NCBI GenBank assembly: GCA_946481105.1
Contig: CAMLMM010000037.1
Coordinates: 1 to 18,277, forward strand
Origin: an uncultured Alphaproteobacteria bacterium
GTDB lineage: Bacteria; Pseudomonadota; Alphaproteobacteria; Micavibrionales; Micavibrionaceae
Reading direction: 5' to 3'
DNA length: 18,277 bases
This document shows positions 9,322 to 16,817 of the stretch, one piece after another. The notes beneath the pieces were generated by a model. It ran no database searches, was not told the origin of the DNA, and was given only the letters and a program-made list of their open reading frames with translations. Numbering within the stretch: the stretch's first letter is position 1; the number at the start of each line of letters is the position of its first letter. The position numbers and the translations under genes are program-made.

Positions 9322-9330
9322 AGAATGCGG

Positions 9331-9747
9331 TTACCGTTTTTTAGTTGTTTTACTTTTAGCCGCCATCAGCTTAAGCGCATTCACATGCTGCTGAGATGCC
9401 TGTTTTTTTCCAATATGTGGCGCAGCATCCTCAATACCAAATTTCGGTACGTTTTGTCCGCCCAGAGCCTTCAGCAAATCCAGACCAAATTCGTTCTTGC
9501 TGCCTTTCACGGTTTTCGGCGTCAGGGGCAAGTCATCAAAATCATCCGATTTTTTATTTCTCTGCTGGATGGCGATGCGTCCGACCGCATGGGCCACAAT
9601 GCCCGACAAATGCGGTTTGGCTAAAGCCTGTAGCAATTTCTCATCTTCCATAGCCTGAAGCGCGATAATCTGACGCGCTTTCGTTTCATTTCCCTTGGCT
9701 TGTTTCAGGGCGGCCAGTATGCAGGTCTGCAGATAGGACGGGGGCAT
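9331..9747 (-). CDS. Conserved-looking small protein of unknown function
   Basis: I do not recognise this 138-residue protein. The first ~60 residues (MPPSYLQTCILAALKQAKGNETKARQ...) look helical, with an Ala/Leu-rich pattern. The rest is charged and ends in a Lys/Ala-rich tail (AAKSKTTKKR) that could contact nucleic acid or be disordered. There is no signal peptide or membrane segment. The start at 9747 is chosen because GGAG lies nine bases upstream. A GTG 120 bases further up would add a poorly conserved-looking extension without a ribosome site and would cover the palindrome at 9761-9779. The stop is nine bases before the kinase-like gene, so the two are almost certainly translated from one mRNA. 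Confidence 0.6.
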   Translation of the reverse strand: MPPSYLQTCILAALKQAKGNETKARQIIALQAMEDEKLLQALAKPHLSGIVAHAVGRIAIQQRNKKSDDFDDLPLTPKTVKGSKNEFGLDLLKALGGQNVPKFGIEDAAPHIGKKQASQQHVNALKLMAAKSKTTKKR

Positions 9748-9760
9748 GGATGAATCTCCG

Positions 9761-9796
9761 GTTACCAGAATATGGTAACATTTTTCGGTTTCCGAA
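9761..9796. promoter_or_regulatory. Palindromes in the leader of the 138-residue-protein gene
   Basis: GTTACCA (9761-9767) and TGGTAAC (9773-9779) form a perfect seven-base inverted repeat around a 5-bp centre. A second, TTCGG-TTT-CCGAA, lies at 9784-9796. They sit upstream of the GGAG site of the minus-strand gene. They could be a repressor operator in the divergent promoter region or two hairpins in the 5' leader. Nothing identifies the regulator. Confidence 0.4.
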
Positions 9797-9885
9797 TACA
9801 GACTAATTTTCCTTCCCTCTGCCCTTTCCTGCTTTAATGATTTTTCGTATTTTGTTAAACTATTCACGACTCGCAGGGGATATTC

Positions 9886-10527
9886 ATGACCGACAACACT
9901 GAATCAAAATTCCTGGCCGCACTGCGCGGCTATTTTCTCACCGGAATTCTGGTGACGGCTCCTGTTGCTCTCTCGCTTTATATCGTCTGGTCCATATTAA
10001 TGTGGATTGATGAAACCGTGGGCCAGATTGTGCCGCTGCATTTAACCGACAATCATTACATCCCTGGTCTCGGTGTTATCGTTGCGGTCAGTTTTTTTAT
10101 TCTCGTTGGTTTTCTGGCGCGTAATTATATCGGGCTCCTGCTGCTGCGCTTTTCCAACTATATCATGGAACGCCTGCCGATTGTCCGTACGGTTTACGGG
10201 ACACTAAAACAGGTATTTGAAATGGTAATGGGCCAGCAGGCCCAGGCCTTCCGTGAAGTTGTGCTGGTCGAATACCCGCAACCGGGCCACTATGTATTAG
10301 GATTCCTGACTGGGACGACCGAAGGCGAGATTCAGGCCCAGCTCCAGAAAGATCTGGTGAATGTCGTTATCCCGATGACCCCAAACCCAACCTCAGCCTT
10401 CCTGATGTTTATTGAGCGCGAAAAAATCAAACATCTGCACATGTCGGTGGATGAAGGCATTAAAATGCTGATATCCTGCGGCATGCTGACGCCGAAAATG
10501 AAAATCCTCAGCTCAACTGAACAGTGA
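9886..10527 (+). CDS. DUF502 family membrane protein
   Basis: This 213-residue protein matches the DUF502 (COG2928) family. Its N-terminus leads into a hydrophobic segment at about residues 15-41 and a second at about 61-88, followed by the conserved stretch NYIMERLPIVRTVYGTLKQVFEMV. A soluble beta-containing domain then includes VVLVEYPQPGHYVLGFLTG and VIPMTPNPTSAF. The family sits in the inner membrane of many bacteria and in plant LIKE-COV proteins; its biochemical role in bacteria is not settled. The ATG has a good AGGGGA site seven to eight bases upstream. It is divergent from the 138-residue-protein gene. Its last 15 bases overlap the 3' end of the convergent aminopeptidase gene, with no terminator between. 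Confidence 0.88.
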   Translation: MTDNTESKFLAALRGYFLTGILVTAPVALSLYIVWSILMWIDETVGQIVPLHLTDNHYIPGLGVIVAVSFFILVGFLARNYIGLLLLRFSNYIMERLPIVRTVYGTLKQVFEMVMGQQAQAFREVVLVEYPQPGHYVLGFLTGTTEGEIQAQLQKDLVNVVIPMTPNPTSAFLMFIEREKIKHLHMSVDEGIKMLISCGMLTPKMKILSSTEQ

Positions 10528-12276
10528 TACCTCGCGGAGCCAGTCTCTCTCGACATCGTCCAGGAAAGGTGCCAGCATTTCATAGACATGGCGGTGATAA
10601 TTATAAAGCCATGCCTTATCCGTCTCGGTCATCAGTTTCCAGTTGATACCTTTTAAATCAAACGGCACCAGCGTAACGGTGTCAAAAAATAATTTTCCGT
10701 CCGTGTCTTCCTGACACAGCATCAGGTTCTCAAGACGAATGCCGTACTCGCCTTCGATATAACAACCCGGTTCATTCGAGAGCAGCATGCCCGGCTTGAA
10801 CGTCTCATTCCCGCGCGGCGAGATGGATGATGCCTCTTCATGAACACTTAGGAAACACCCAACACCATGCCCCGTGGAATGGCCGAAATCAACGCCGCCT
10901 TCCTGCAATGAGATGCGTGCCAATTTGTCAATGTCGACACCGGTGGTCGTATCATCGAACCGCGCCGTGGCGACTGCAATGTGGCCTTTCAGGCAGCGCG
11001 TAAAATGTTCGCGCATCTGGTCAGTAATCTGGCCGACGACAATCGTGCGCGTAATATCAGTGGTGCCATATTCGTATTGTCCGCCGCTGTCGAGCAGCAG
11101 CAGGCCATTCCCATTAATCACCTGATTTGTTTCCGGCGTGGAATGATAATGAATAATCGCGCCATTGGCGTTCCACCCGGCAATCGTCGCAAAACTTGGG
11201 CCACGATAGGTCGGGTCGGCACGGCGGTAATCTTCCAGTTTCCGTTCAACCGTCAATTCATCGACATGACCGTTTTCCAGCCGCTGGCAATCCAGCCAGA
11301 ATAGAAACCGCACCACGGCCAGCCCGTCGCGGATATGCGCCTGACGTAATGAGAGTTGCTCTTCTTCAGTCTTGCAGGCTTTCGGCAGGATACACGGATC
11401 TTTGCCCTCAATTACATCACAACCGGACTCTTTCAACGCCTGCGCGACAGCAAGCGGCGAACGTTGCGGGTCAAATTGAACAATGCCTTTTATTCCTTTT
11501 AAAAATTTGAACCAATCCGCCGGATCATGCTGACGAATACCGGCATCCAGCTTACCGCCGATATCGGCGGGGATTTTCCCAGCATCTACAAACCAGTCCA
11601 CCGATCCGTCTTTAGCCCATAATACGGCGCGTGACAGAATGACCGGGTTGAAATCGATATCATCGCCACGAACGTTCAGCAGCCAGCAGATGGAGTCGCA
11701 GGGTATAATCACGACCGCGTCGATTTTCTCTTTCCTGAGCTTCGCGGCAATGTCCTGCCGTTTCTGCAACGACGACGCCCCGGCGATTTTATCGGGAAAT
11801 AATTCGATAAGCCCCGCGGGCTCTGCCGGACGGTCATTCCAGATGGCATCGATTGGGTTGGCTTCAACCGGTTTCAGAACGATCTCCGTGCCTTTCAGTT
11901 TTTCGGTCAGGTCATTAATCTGCTTCTGCGTATGCAATTGCGCATCATATCCGATCACATCCTTTTTCCTGGCGTTGGTTTTCAACCAGTCTGCCAGTGA
12001 GACCTGTGCCATATCCGCAATATCAAATAACTTGTTATCGACCTGTTGCCTGATCTGAATCGTATAGCGTCCATCCGTCTGGGCAAAAGCTTTATCGCCC
12101 AGAACAATCGACGCGCCGGATGATCCGGTAAAACCGGTCAACCACGCCAGACGTTCGGCGGATGGCGGCGTATATTCGCTTAAATACTCATCGGCATGTG
12201 GCACAATGAATCCGTCCAGCCCGCCAGCTGCCAAACGTGCACGTAAAAGTTCCAGTTTATTTTTAGTTGTCAGCAT
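10513..12276 (-). CDS. pepP: Xaa-Pro aminopeptidase (aminopeptidase P, M24B)
   Basis: This enzyme removes an N-terminal residue preceding proline, using a dinuclear metal centre in the cytoplasm. The 587-residue, three-domain layout matches the long APP1 type: two creatinase-like N-terminal domains, then a pita-bread M24 domain. The metal ligands are all present. Asp396 is in LLDSGGQY, Asp407 in TTDITRT, His470 in STGHGVG, Glu502 in NEPGCY and Glu516 in RLENL. The 11- and 14-residue spacings of the Asp and Glu pairs are those of human XPNPEP1. The start at 12276 (MLTTKNKLELLRARL) is preferred; AAAGG lies upstream, and the longer frame would overlap the preceding gene. It starts ten bases after the stop of a small membrane protein gene and is probably co-transcribed with it. 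The symbol is by family. Confidence 0.93.
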   Translation of the reverse strand: MLTTKNKLELLRARLAAGGLDGFIVPHADEYLSEYTPPSAERLAWLTGFTGSSGASIVLGDKAFAQTDGRYTIQIRQQVDNKLFDIADMAQVSLADWLKTNARKKDVIGYDAQLHTQKQINDLTEKLKGTEIVLKPVEANPIDAIWNDRPAEPAGLIELFPDKIAGASSLQKRQDIAAKLRKEKIDAVVIIPCDSICWLLNVRGDDIDFNPVILSRAVLWAKDGSVDWFVDAGKIPADIGGKLDAGIRQHDPADWFKFLKGIKGIVQFDPQRSPLAVAQALKESGCDVIEGKDPCILPKACKTEEEQLSLRQAHIRDGLAVVRFLFWLDCQRLENGHVDELTVERKLEDYRRADPTYRGPSFATIAGWNANGAIIHYHSTPETNQVINGNGLLLLDSGGQYEYGTTDITRTIVVGQITDQMREHFTRCLKGHIAVATARFDDTTTGVDIDKLARISLQEGGVDFGHSTGHGVGCFLSVHEEASSISPRGNETFKPGMLLSNEPGCYIEGEYGIRLENLMLCQEDTDGKLFFDTVTLVPFDLKGINWKLMTETDKAWLYNYHRHVYEMLAPFLDDVERDWLREVSLFS

Positions 12277-12286
12277 CAAAGAGCCT

Positions 12287-12541
12287 TTAAATTTTTGGAT
12301 TGGCTTTGGATTCCAGCAGGCGTGGAACAACGATCATGTCCATGAGGCCAACCATTCCCAGCAATCCACCTATCATATAATTCATTGTTCCGTCATTCAG
12401 GCCAAGCAGATCGGCAAATCCTCCCACATTAAACGCAAGGCATGCAGCCCCGACCATCATCAATCCGCCTGTTATACGCACTAGTTGAATAACCCTGACA
12501 AAAGTGGAAGCCGGCAATTGAGGTTTCTGAGTATTGGACAT
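12287..12541 (-). CDS. Small two-TM membrane protein of unknown function
   Basis: This is an 84-residue protein. It has a short polar N-terminus and two hydrophobic segments, about residues 20-40 (TGGLMMVGAACLAF) and 53-73 (MNYMIGGLLGMVGLMDMIVV). The second is followed by a positively charged end, PRLLESKANPKI. I do not recognise the family. The ATG has AAGG about six bases upstream. The gene ends ten bases before the aminopeptidase P start and appears to be the first gene of that transcript. This places an uncharacterised membrane protein with a cytoplasmic peptidase, though the link may be only transcriptional. Confidence 0.7.
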   Translation of the reverse strand: MSNTQKPQLPASTFVRVIQLVRITGGLMMVGAACLAFNVGGFADLLGLNDGTMNYMIGGLLGMVGLMDMIVVPRLLESKANPKI

Positions 12542-12573
12542 TTGCAGCCTTATGTTTCAGTTGTTTACACCAT

Positions 12574-12602
12574 AATTTACCAAAATCCCCCCTTTGTGTC
12601 AT
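12574..12602 (-). promoter_or_regulatory. Candidate sigma-70 promoter for the membrane protein / pepP unit
   Basis: On the minus strand ATGACA (12597-12602) is followed after exactly 17 bases by TAAATT (12574-12579). These match consensus at five and four of six positions. The start would fall near 12567, about 26 bases before the ATG at 12541. It overlaps the region from which mipZ must be transcribed in the other direction. Confidence 0.45.
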
Positions 12603-12628
12603 GCCTTCTTCATGCTTTAATAGGACAA

Positions 12629-13465
12629 ATGTCATCGCGCGCGCATATTATTGTTTTAGGAAACGAAAAAGGCGGGTCGGGGAAATCCACCACCGCCATG
12701 CATGTGGCTATTGGGTTGCTGCGCCTTGGTTATAGCGTAGGAACGATAGACCTGGATGCCCGTCAGGGCACGCTGACCCGGTATATGGCCAACCGATTTG
12801 GTGCCAATATGCGCGATAAGCTCAACCTGCCCGCACCCGTGCATTTCCCTATTGAACGCAGCCGCGCCGCCACCATGAAAGAACAGGAAGACCAGGACCA
12901 TGATTTTTTGATGATGGCACTGGATGAGCTGGCTTTCACCGTCGATTTCATCGTGATTGATACGCCCGGATCGGACACCTATCTCGGGCAACTCGCGCAT
13001 TCCTATGCCGATACGCTGATTACGCCCATGAATGACTCATTCGTTGACCTTGATGTGCTGGCGCGCATCGACCCAGCGACAAAGGAAATCAAGGGGCCTT
13101 CTATCTATACCCGCATGGTGAAGGACCAGCAGGCCGCCAAACTCGCCCGGGGCGGAACAACATCCGACTGGATCGTCATGCGGAACCGCCTGTCCTCACT
13201 CGACGCCCGCAATAAACGCGACGTTGGCGAATTGCTGGAACGCGTTGCCACGGAGTTCGGATTCCGACTCGCCCCCGGTTTCGGCGAACGGGTTATTTTC
13301 CGCGAGTTGTTCCTCAAAGGCATGACCCTGCTGGATTTAAAAGAAGACCCCGGCCATCAGATGACCCTCTCGACCATCTCAGCCCGGCAGGAAATCCGCG
13401 AACTTCTGCGCATTCTCGGCCCGGAACAATTCAAGGGATACCCACAAAAACCCTCTATCCGTTAA
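12629..13465 (+). CDS. mipZ: MipZ-type ParA/MinD ATPase, division-site placement
   Basis: MipZ forms bipolar gradients through ParB and inhibits FtsZ assembly, placing the septum at midcell in Alphaproteobacteria lacking MinCDE. The 278-residue length is close to Caulobacter MipZ. The deviant Walker A motif KGGSGKSTT has the signature Lys14 and P-loop Lys19, preceded by the characteristic VLGNEKGG. TIDLDARQGTL (switch I) and FIVIDTPGSD (switch II) follow. The start at 12629 is chosen because the upstream extension runs through the divergent promoter and does not look like this family. AGGA lies three bases before the ATG. A weak TTGTGT-N16-TTTAAT box lies just upstream (12594-12621). galU follows 77 bases later on the same strand. 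No parA or parB gene is in the window. Confidence 0.9.
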   Translation: MSSRAHIIVLGNEKGGSGKSTTAMHVAIGLLRLGYSVGTIDLDARQGTLTRYMANRFGANMRDKLNLPAPVHFPIERSRAATMKEQEDQDHDFLMMALDELAFTVDFIVIDTPGSDTYLGQLAHSYADTLITPMNDSFVDLDVLARIDPATKEIKGPSIYTRMVKDQQAAKLARGGTTSDWIVMRNRLSSLDARNKRDVGELLERVATEFGFRLAPGFGERVIFRELFLKGMTLLDLKEDPGHQMTLSTISARQEIRELLRILGPEQFKGYPQKPSIR

Positions 13466-13542
13466 TTTTCATAACTTTTTTATGGACTTTGGGCTGCCCT
13501 TATGGCATAAAAAGGCCCTGTATAAGCCCGAGGTTTCACTGC

Positions 13543-14469
13543 ATGTCGTTCAAGCCTGTTAAAAAAGCCGTCTTTCCTGTCGCCGGATTGGGAACGCGCC
13601 TTCTGCCCGCCACCAAAGTTCTGCCGAAGGAAATGCTGACGATTGTCGACCGCCCATTGATTCAGATGGCCGTCGAAGAAGCTCGCGAAGCGGGAATTGA
13701 GGAATTCATTTTTGTCCTGAACTACGGCAAGGAAATGCTGGTCCAGCATTTCGACAACGCCCCGCAATTGATGCAGGTGCTGGAAAAACGCAACAAGACT
13801 GAGATGATTCAAAAGATCAAGGACGCCGAACTGCCGCACGGATCACTGATGACCGCCATCCAGTCGCAGGCTCTGGGTCTCGGCCATGCCGTCTGGTGCG
13901 CACGCCAGATTGTCGGTGATGAACCATTCGCGGTTATCCTGCCGGATGATACCGTTCTAAATGACGAAGGCTGCCTGTCGCAGATGATGAAAGCCTATAA
14001 CACCATCGGCGGCAATATCATCGCCACCTGCGAAGTCAGCGAAGAGGACACCTCCCGCTATGGCATTCTTGACCTTATCTCACGCAAGGGCGACCTGATG
14101 GAAATCCGCGGACTGGTGGAAAAGCCGGACCCGAGCGAAGCGCCATCCAATATGGCGATTTTTGGCCGTTATATCCTACAGCCGGAGATTTTCGCGCATC
14201 TGGAACGCCATGAAACAGGTGTCGGCGGGGAAATTCAGCTGACCGATGCCATGGCACGCCTGATTGATGAGCAATCTTTCCACGGTTTCCTGTTTGAAGG
14301 CGAACGTCTGGACTGCGGATCGGAAACCGGTTTTGTGAAGGCGCAGATTGCTTTTGCCCTGAAAAAGCCGGGCCTGGCACCGGAAATTGCCGAGTATATG
14401 ACCGAAAAACTGCGGGAATACCATGCCGCCACGCAGGAAACGCCATTAAAACGCGCGAGTTCATTTTAG
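13543..14469 (+). CDS. galU: UTP-glucose-1-phosphate uridylyltransferase
   Basis: This enzyme makes UDP-glucose from UTP and glucose-1-phosphate, a precursor for exopolysaccharide, LPS sugars and glycolipids. The 308-residue protein shows the nucleotidyltransferase signature AVFPVAGLGTRLLPATKVLPKEM at residues 9-31. It also has VDRPLIQMAVEEA, HAVWCARQIVGDEPFAVILPDD, GGNIIA...RYGILD, VEKPDPSEAPSNMAIFGRYIL, GGEIQLTDAM and LDCGSETGFVKA, the ordered blocks of bacterial GalU. The ATG at 13543 has GAGG at a suitable distance, and the 18-codon upstream extension is unlike the family. There is no visible terminator before the next gene, 30 bases downstream. Confidence 0.95.
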   Translation: MSFKPVKKAVFPVAGLGTRLLPATKVLPKEMLTIVDRPLIQMAVEEAREAGIEEFIFVLNYGKEMLVQHFDNAPQLMQVLEKRNKTEMIQKIKDAELPHGSLMTAIQSQALGLGHAVWCARQIVGDEPFAVILPDDTVLNDEGCLSQMMKAYNTIGGNIIATCEVSEEDTSRYGILDLISRKGDLMEIRGLVEKPDPSEAPSNMAIFGRYILQPEIFAHLERHETGVGGEIQLTDAMARLIDEQSFHGFLFEGERLDCGSETGFVKAQIAFALKKPGLAPEIAEYMTEKLREYHAATQETPLKRASSF

Positions 14470-14499
14470 TTTTACTCTTTTTGCGTCATACTATACTCC

Positions 14500-15096
14500 A
14501 TGTTGAATCGCTTTTTTATTCCCCTCCTGCTTCTGGGCTGTTTTATGCTCACGCCTTCTCTGGCTGATACTATGCCAGAGCGCGGGGTCCTGGATTTTAA
14601 CAAAGAAAAAAGACTCCCTGTCGCAACACCCGAACAGGTAGATGAAGCCTTGGCCGTATCTCAGGATTGCGCCCGCCACTCCCGGTCCAGCACCTATTTT
14701 GATTGCGACTGCGTGGGAATGAAATTTCTAGAACTGCGTCGCGCCGCCGGTGATAAGGCTCATGCTCCTTTCCTGTTAATCGAAGCTGAAAAATCCTGCC
14801 CGAATATGGCTGGTATCGCCGGGCAGACCTATGAACGCTGCCTGGCATGGGGGCCACAGGAAATTGGCTATAATTATAAGGAGTTTTGTTCCTGCTTTGG
14901 GTCGGAATACGGACGCATCTATGGAAAAAATCCGACTAGCAATTTAATGCACCGTGAGGCACAAATGACTGATGCCATGACCAAATGCAAATACGGCGAT
15001 ATGAAGCGGCAGGCTGATAATTACGATAGCTGGATAGAACAGCTTAAACAAAAAGGCCTGTACAAATCTCTTTTCCCCGGCTCGGACGAACAATAG
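14500..15096 (+). CDS. Secreted cysteine-rich protein of unknown function
   Basis: This is a 198-residue protein. It has a clear Sec signal peptide: MLNRFF, then IPLLLLGCFML, with cleavage likely after SLA at residue 22. LLGC at 11-14 resembles a lipobox but lies very early, so a lipoprotein is less likely. The mature part has eight cysteines, including two C-x-C motifs (DCDC at 69-71 and CSC), which suits up to four disulfides in the periplasm or outside the cell. I do not recognise the family. There is no Shine-Dalgarno before the ATG. Instead TATACT (14492-14497) ends three bases before it, which could mean a very short leader; the matching -35 is poor. It follows galU closely. Its TAG stop abuts the stop of the convergent acyl-CoA dehydrogenase gene with no spacer. 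Confidence 0.75.
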   Translation: MLNRFFIPLLLLGCFMLTPSLADTMPERGVLDFNKEKRLPVATPEQVDEALAVSQDCARHSRSSTYFDCDCVGMKFLELRRAAGDKAHAPFLLIEAEKSCPNMAGIAGQTYERCLAWGPQEIGYNYKEFCSCFGSEYGRIYGKNPTSNLMHREAQMTDAMTKCKYGDMKRQADNYDSWIEQLKQKGLYKSLFPGSDEQ

Positions 15097-16710
15097 CTAT
15101 CCGGCTGTCACGGTTTTATGCAGCGCCAGCGCACGCGGCAATATATGCGCCGTGTAGAATTTATACAAATCACCGCGTGACGTGTCTGCCTGCGCCAGAC
15201 GCTGAAGCATCACCGCCCCGGCAACAATACCGCATAAGTTCAGATATGGCACCGCGACACTGGCCACTTTATTCAAATCCTGCCCCTGCGCGATGATATG
15301 TTTCGTTGCTTCTTCGAGTAAAGCGATATCCGCCACACCGGATTTTTTCATATCGGCAATCCAGCTTTGCATCGCCGCGCCGCCATCGCGCAGAACCTTG
15401 CGGAATAACAGGTCATTCGCCTGAATGCCATTCGTGCCTTCGTAAATCGGCAGGATACGTGAATCGCGGTAATACTGCGCGGCGCCCGTCTCTTCGATAA
15501 AACCCATCCCGCCATGCACCTGTACGCCCAAAGATGTCACTTCGACACTGTTATCCGTGCACCATGATTTGACAACCGGGGTCATCACATCGACACGTGC
15601 CTGCGCCGCTGCATCCCCGGCTTTAGCCTTGTCCAGATAATACGCCGCCTCATAGGCAAGAATACGTCCGGCAAGAGTCAGCGATTCCATGGTCATCAGC
15701 ATACGCTGGATATCCGGGTGCTGGTCGATACTGGCCGTTGCGCCACCTGTCAAAGGTTTCCCCTGCTTGCGGTCGGCGGCATAAAATTTAGCAGCCTGAT
15801 ACGCGCGGTCGGAAATCGCGACCCCCTGCAACCCGACTGACAGGCGCGCGTTATTCATCATCGTGAACATGTATTTCAGGCCGTCATGTTCTTTGCCAAT
15901 CAGATAACCAATCGCCCCGCCCTTGTCCCCAAACTGCATCGTGCAGGTCGGGGACCCGTGAATGCCCAGCTTGTGTTCAATGGATACACAGGCCACATCA
16001 TTCCGCGTGCCGTCAGTCATGAATTTCGGCACGATAAACAGGGAAATGCCTTTCACCCCTTCCGGTGCATCCGGCAAGCGTGCCAGTACCAGATGAATGA
16101 TGTTCTCGGACATATCATGTTCGCCATAGGTAATGAAAATCTTCTGCCCGAAAATGCGGTACGTGCCATCGCCTGCCCGCTCCGCTTTCGACCGCACCAG
16201 CGCGAGGTCCGACCCGGCCTGCGGCTCGGTCAGGTTCATCGTCCCGGTCCATTCACCGGAAATCAGTTTCGGCAGATAGAAATTTTTCTGGTCGTCGGTT
16301 CCATGATGCAAAATGGCTTCGACAGCACCTTGGTTCAGTAACGGGCAAAGCCCGAACGACATATTCGCCGCCTGCCACATTTCCTGCACCGGAAACGACA
16401 ACAGCCACGGCAGACCCTGCCCCCCGAATGCGGCATCAAACGGCACGGCATTCCATCCGGCTTCGCGGTATTGCTGATACGCTTCTTTAAATCCCGGCGC
16501 GGTAGTCACGTGACCGTCTTTCCAGACAGCTCCCACCGTATCGCCACCCTGATTGATAGGCGCCAGAACCCCGGACGCCAGTTTCCCGGCTTCCTCCAGA
16601 ATGGCCGTGACCATCCCCCCATCCAGATCGTCCCGCCCCAGATCGTTCAGGGGGACAATTTTATCCAGGATCAGGGCCATATCGGCCAGCGGGGGGGTAT
16701 AATCGGGCAT
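15097..16710 (-). CDS. Acyl-CoA dehydrogenase (with C-terminal extension domain)
   Basis: This FAD enzyme performs alpha-beta oxidation of an acyl-CoA thioester. Visible landmarks are NLTEPQAGSDLALVRS, IFITYGEHDM, EHKLGIHGSPTCTMQFGDKGGAIGYLIG, MNNARLSVGLQGVAISDRAYQ, VHGGMGFIEETGAAQYYRDSRILPIYEGTNGIQANDLLFRK (catalytic Glu424 in YEGTNG) and a C-terminal helical domain of the PF12806 kind. This layout is shared with enzymes annotated as 3-methylmercaptopropionyl-CoA dehydrogenase (DmdC), but many relatives act on other acyl-CoAs, so the substrate is not called. The 537 residues are a little shorter than many relatives (about 590), yet both ends look intact. GGAG sits at good spacing before the ATG. 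It is monocistronic here. Confidence 0.92.
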   Translation of the reverse strand: MPDYTPPLADMALILDKIVPLNDLGRDDLDGGMVTAILEEAGKLASGVLAPINQGGDTVGAVWKDGHVTTAPGFKEAYQQYREAGWNAVPFDAAFGGQGLPWLLSFPVQEMWQAANMSFGLCPLLNQGAVEAILHHGTDDQKNFYLPKLISGEWTGTMNLTEPQAGSDLALVRSKAERAGDGTYRIFGQKIFITYGEHDMSENIIHLVLARLPDAPEGVKGISLFIVPKFMTDGTRNDVACVSIEHKLGIHGSPTCTMQFGDKGGAIGYLIGKEHDGLKYMFTMMNNARLSVGLQGVAISDRAYQAAKFYAADRKQGKPLTGGATASIDQHPDIQRMLMTMESLTLAGRILAYEAAYYLDKAKAGDAAAQARVDVMTPVVKSWCTDNSVEVTSLGVQVHGGMGFIEETGAAQYYRDSRILPIYEGTNGIQANDLLFRKVLRDGGAAMQSWIADMKKSGVADIALLEEATKHIIAQGQDLNKVASVAVPYLNLCGIVAGAVMLQRLAQADTSRGDLYKFYTAHILPRALALHKTVTAG

Positions 16711-16761
16711 GGATTTCTCCTTAACATATTGATTTTATTATCCTACCACAAAAAAGTTAAC

Positions 16762-16777
16762 TGGCACAGCTATTGCA
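16762..16777 (+). promoter_or_regulatory. Sigma-54 (RpoN) -24/-12 promoter
   Basis: CTGGCAC-AGCTA-TTGCA matches the sigma-54 consensus TGGCAC-N5-TTGCA at every core base, with exact spacing. Transcription would start near 16788, about 30 bases before the ATG of the lytic transglycosylase gene. No enhancer site could be assigned. Confidence 0.8.
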
Positions 16778-16817
16778 ATTCTTACCGGGAAAGCAAAAAA
16801 CGGGTGGTAAAAAAGGT

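Noticed and set aside
14510..14545. The LLGC sequence of the secreted protein as a lipobox.
   Set aside because: The cysteine would be at position 14, leaving a very short signal, and a normal signal-peptidase I site (SLA, residue 22) follows.
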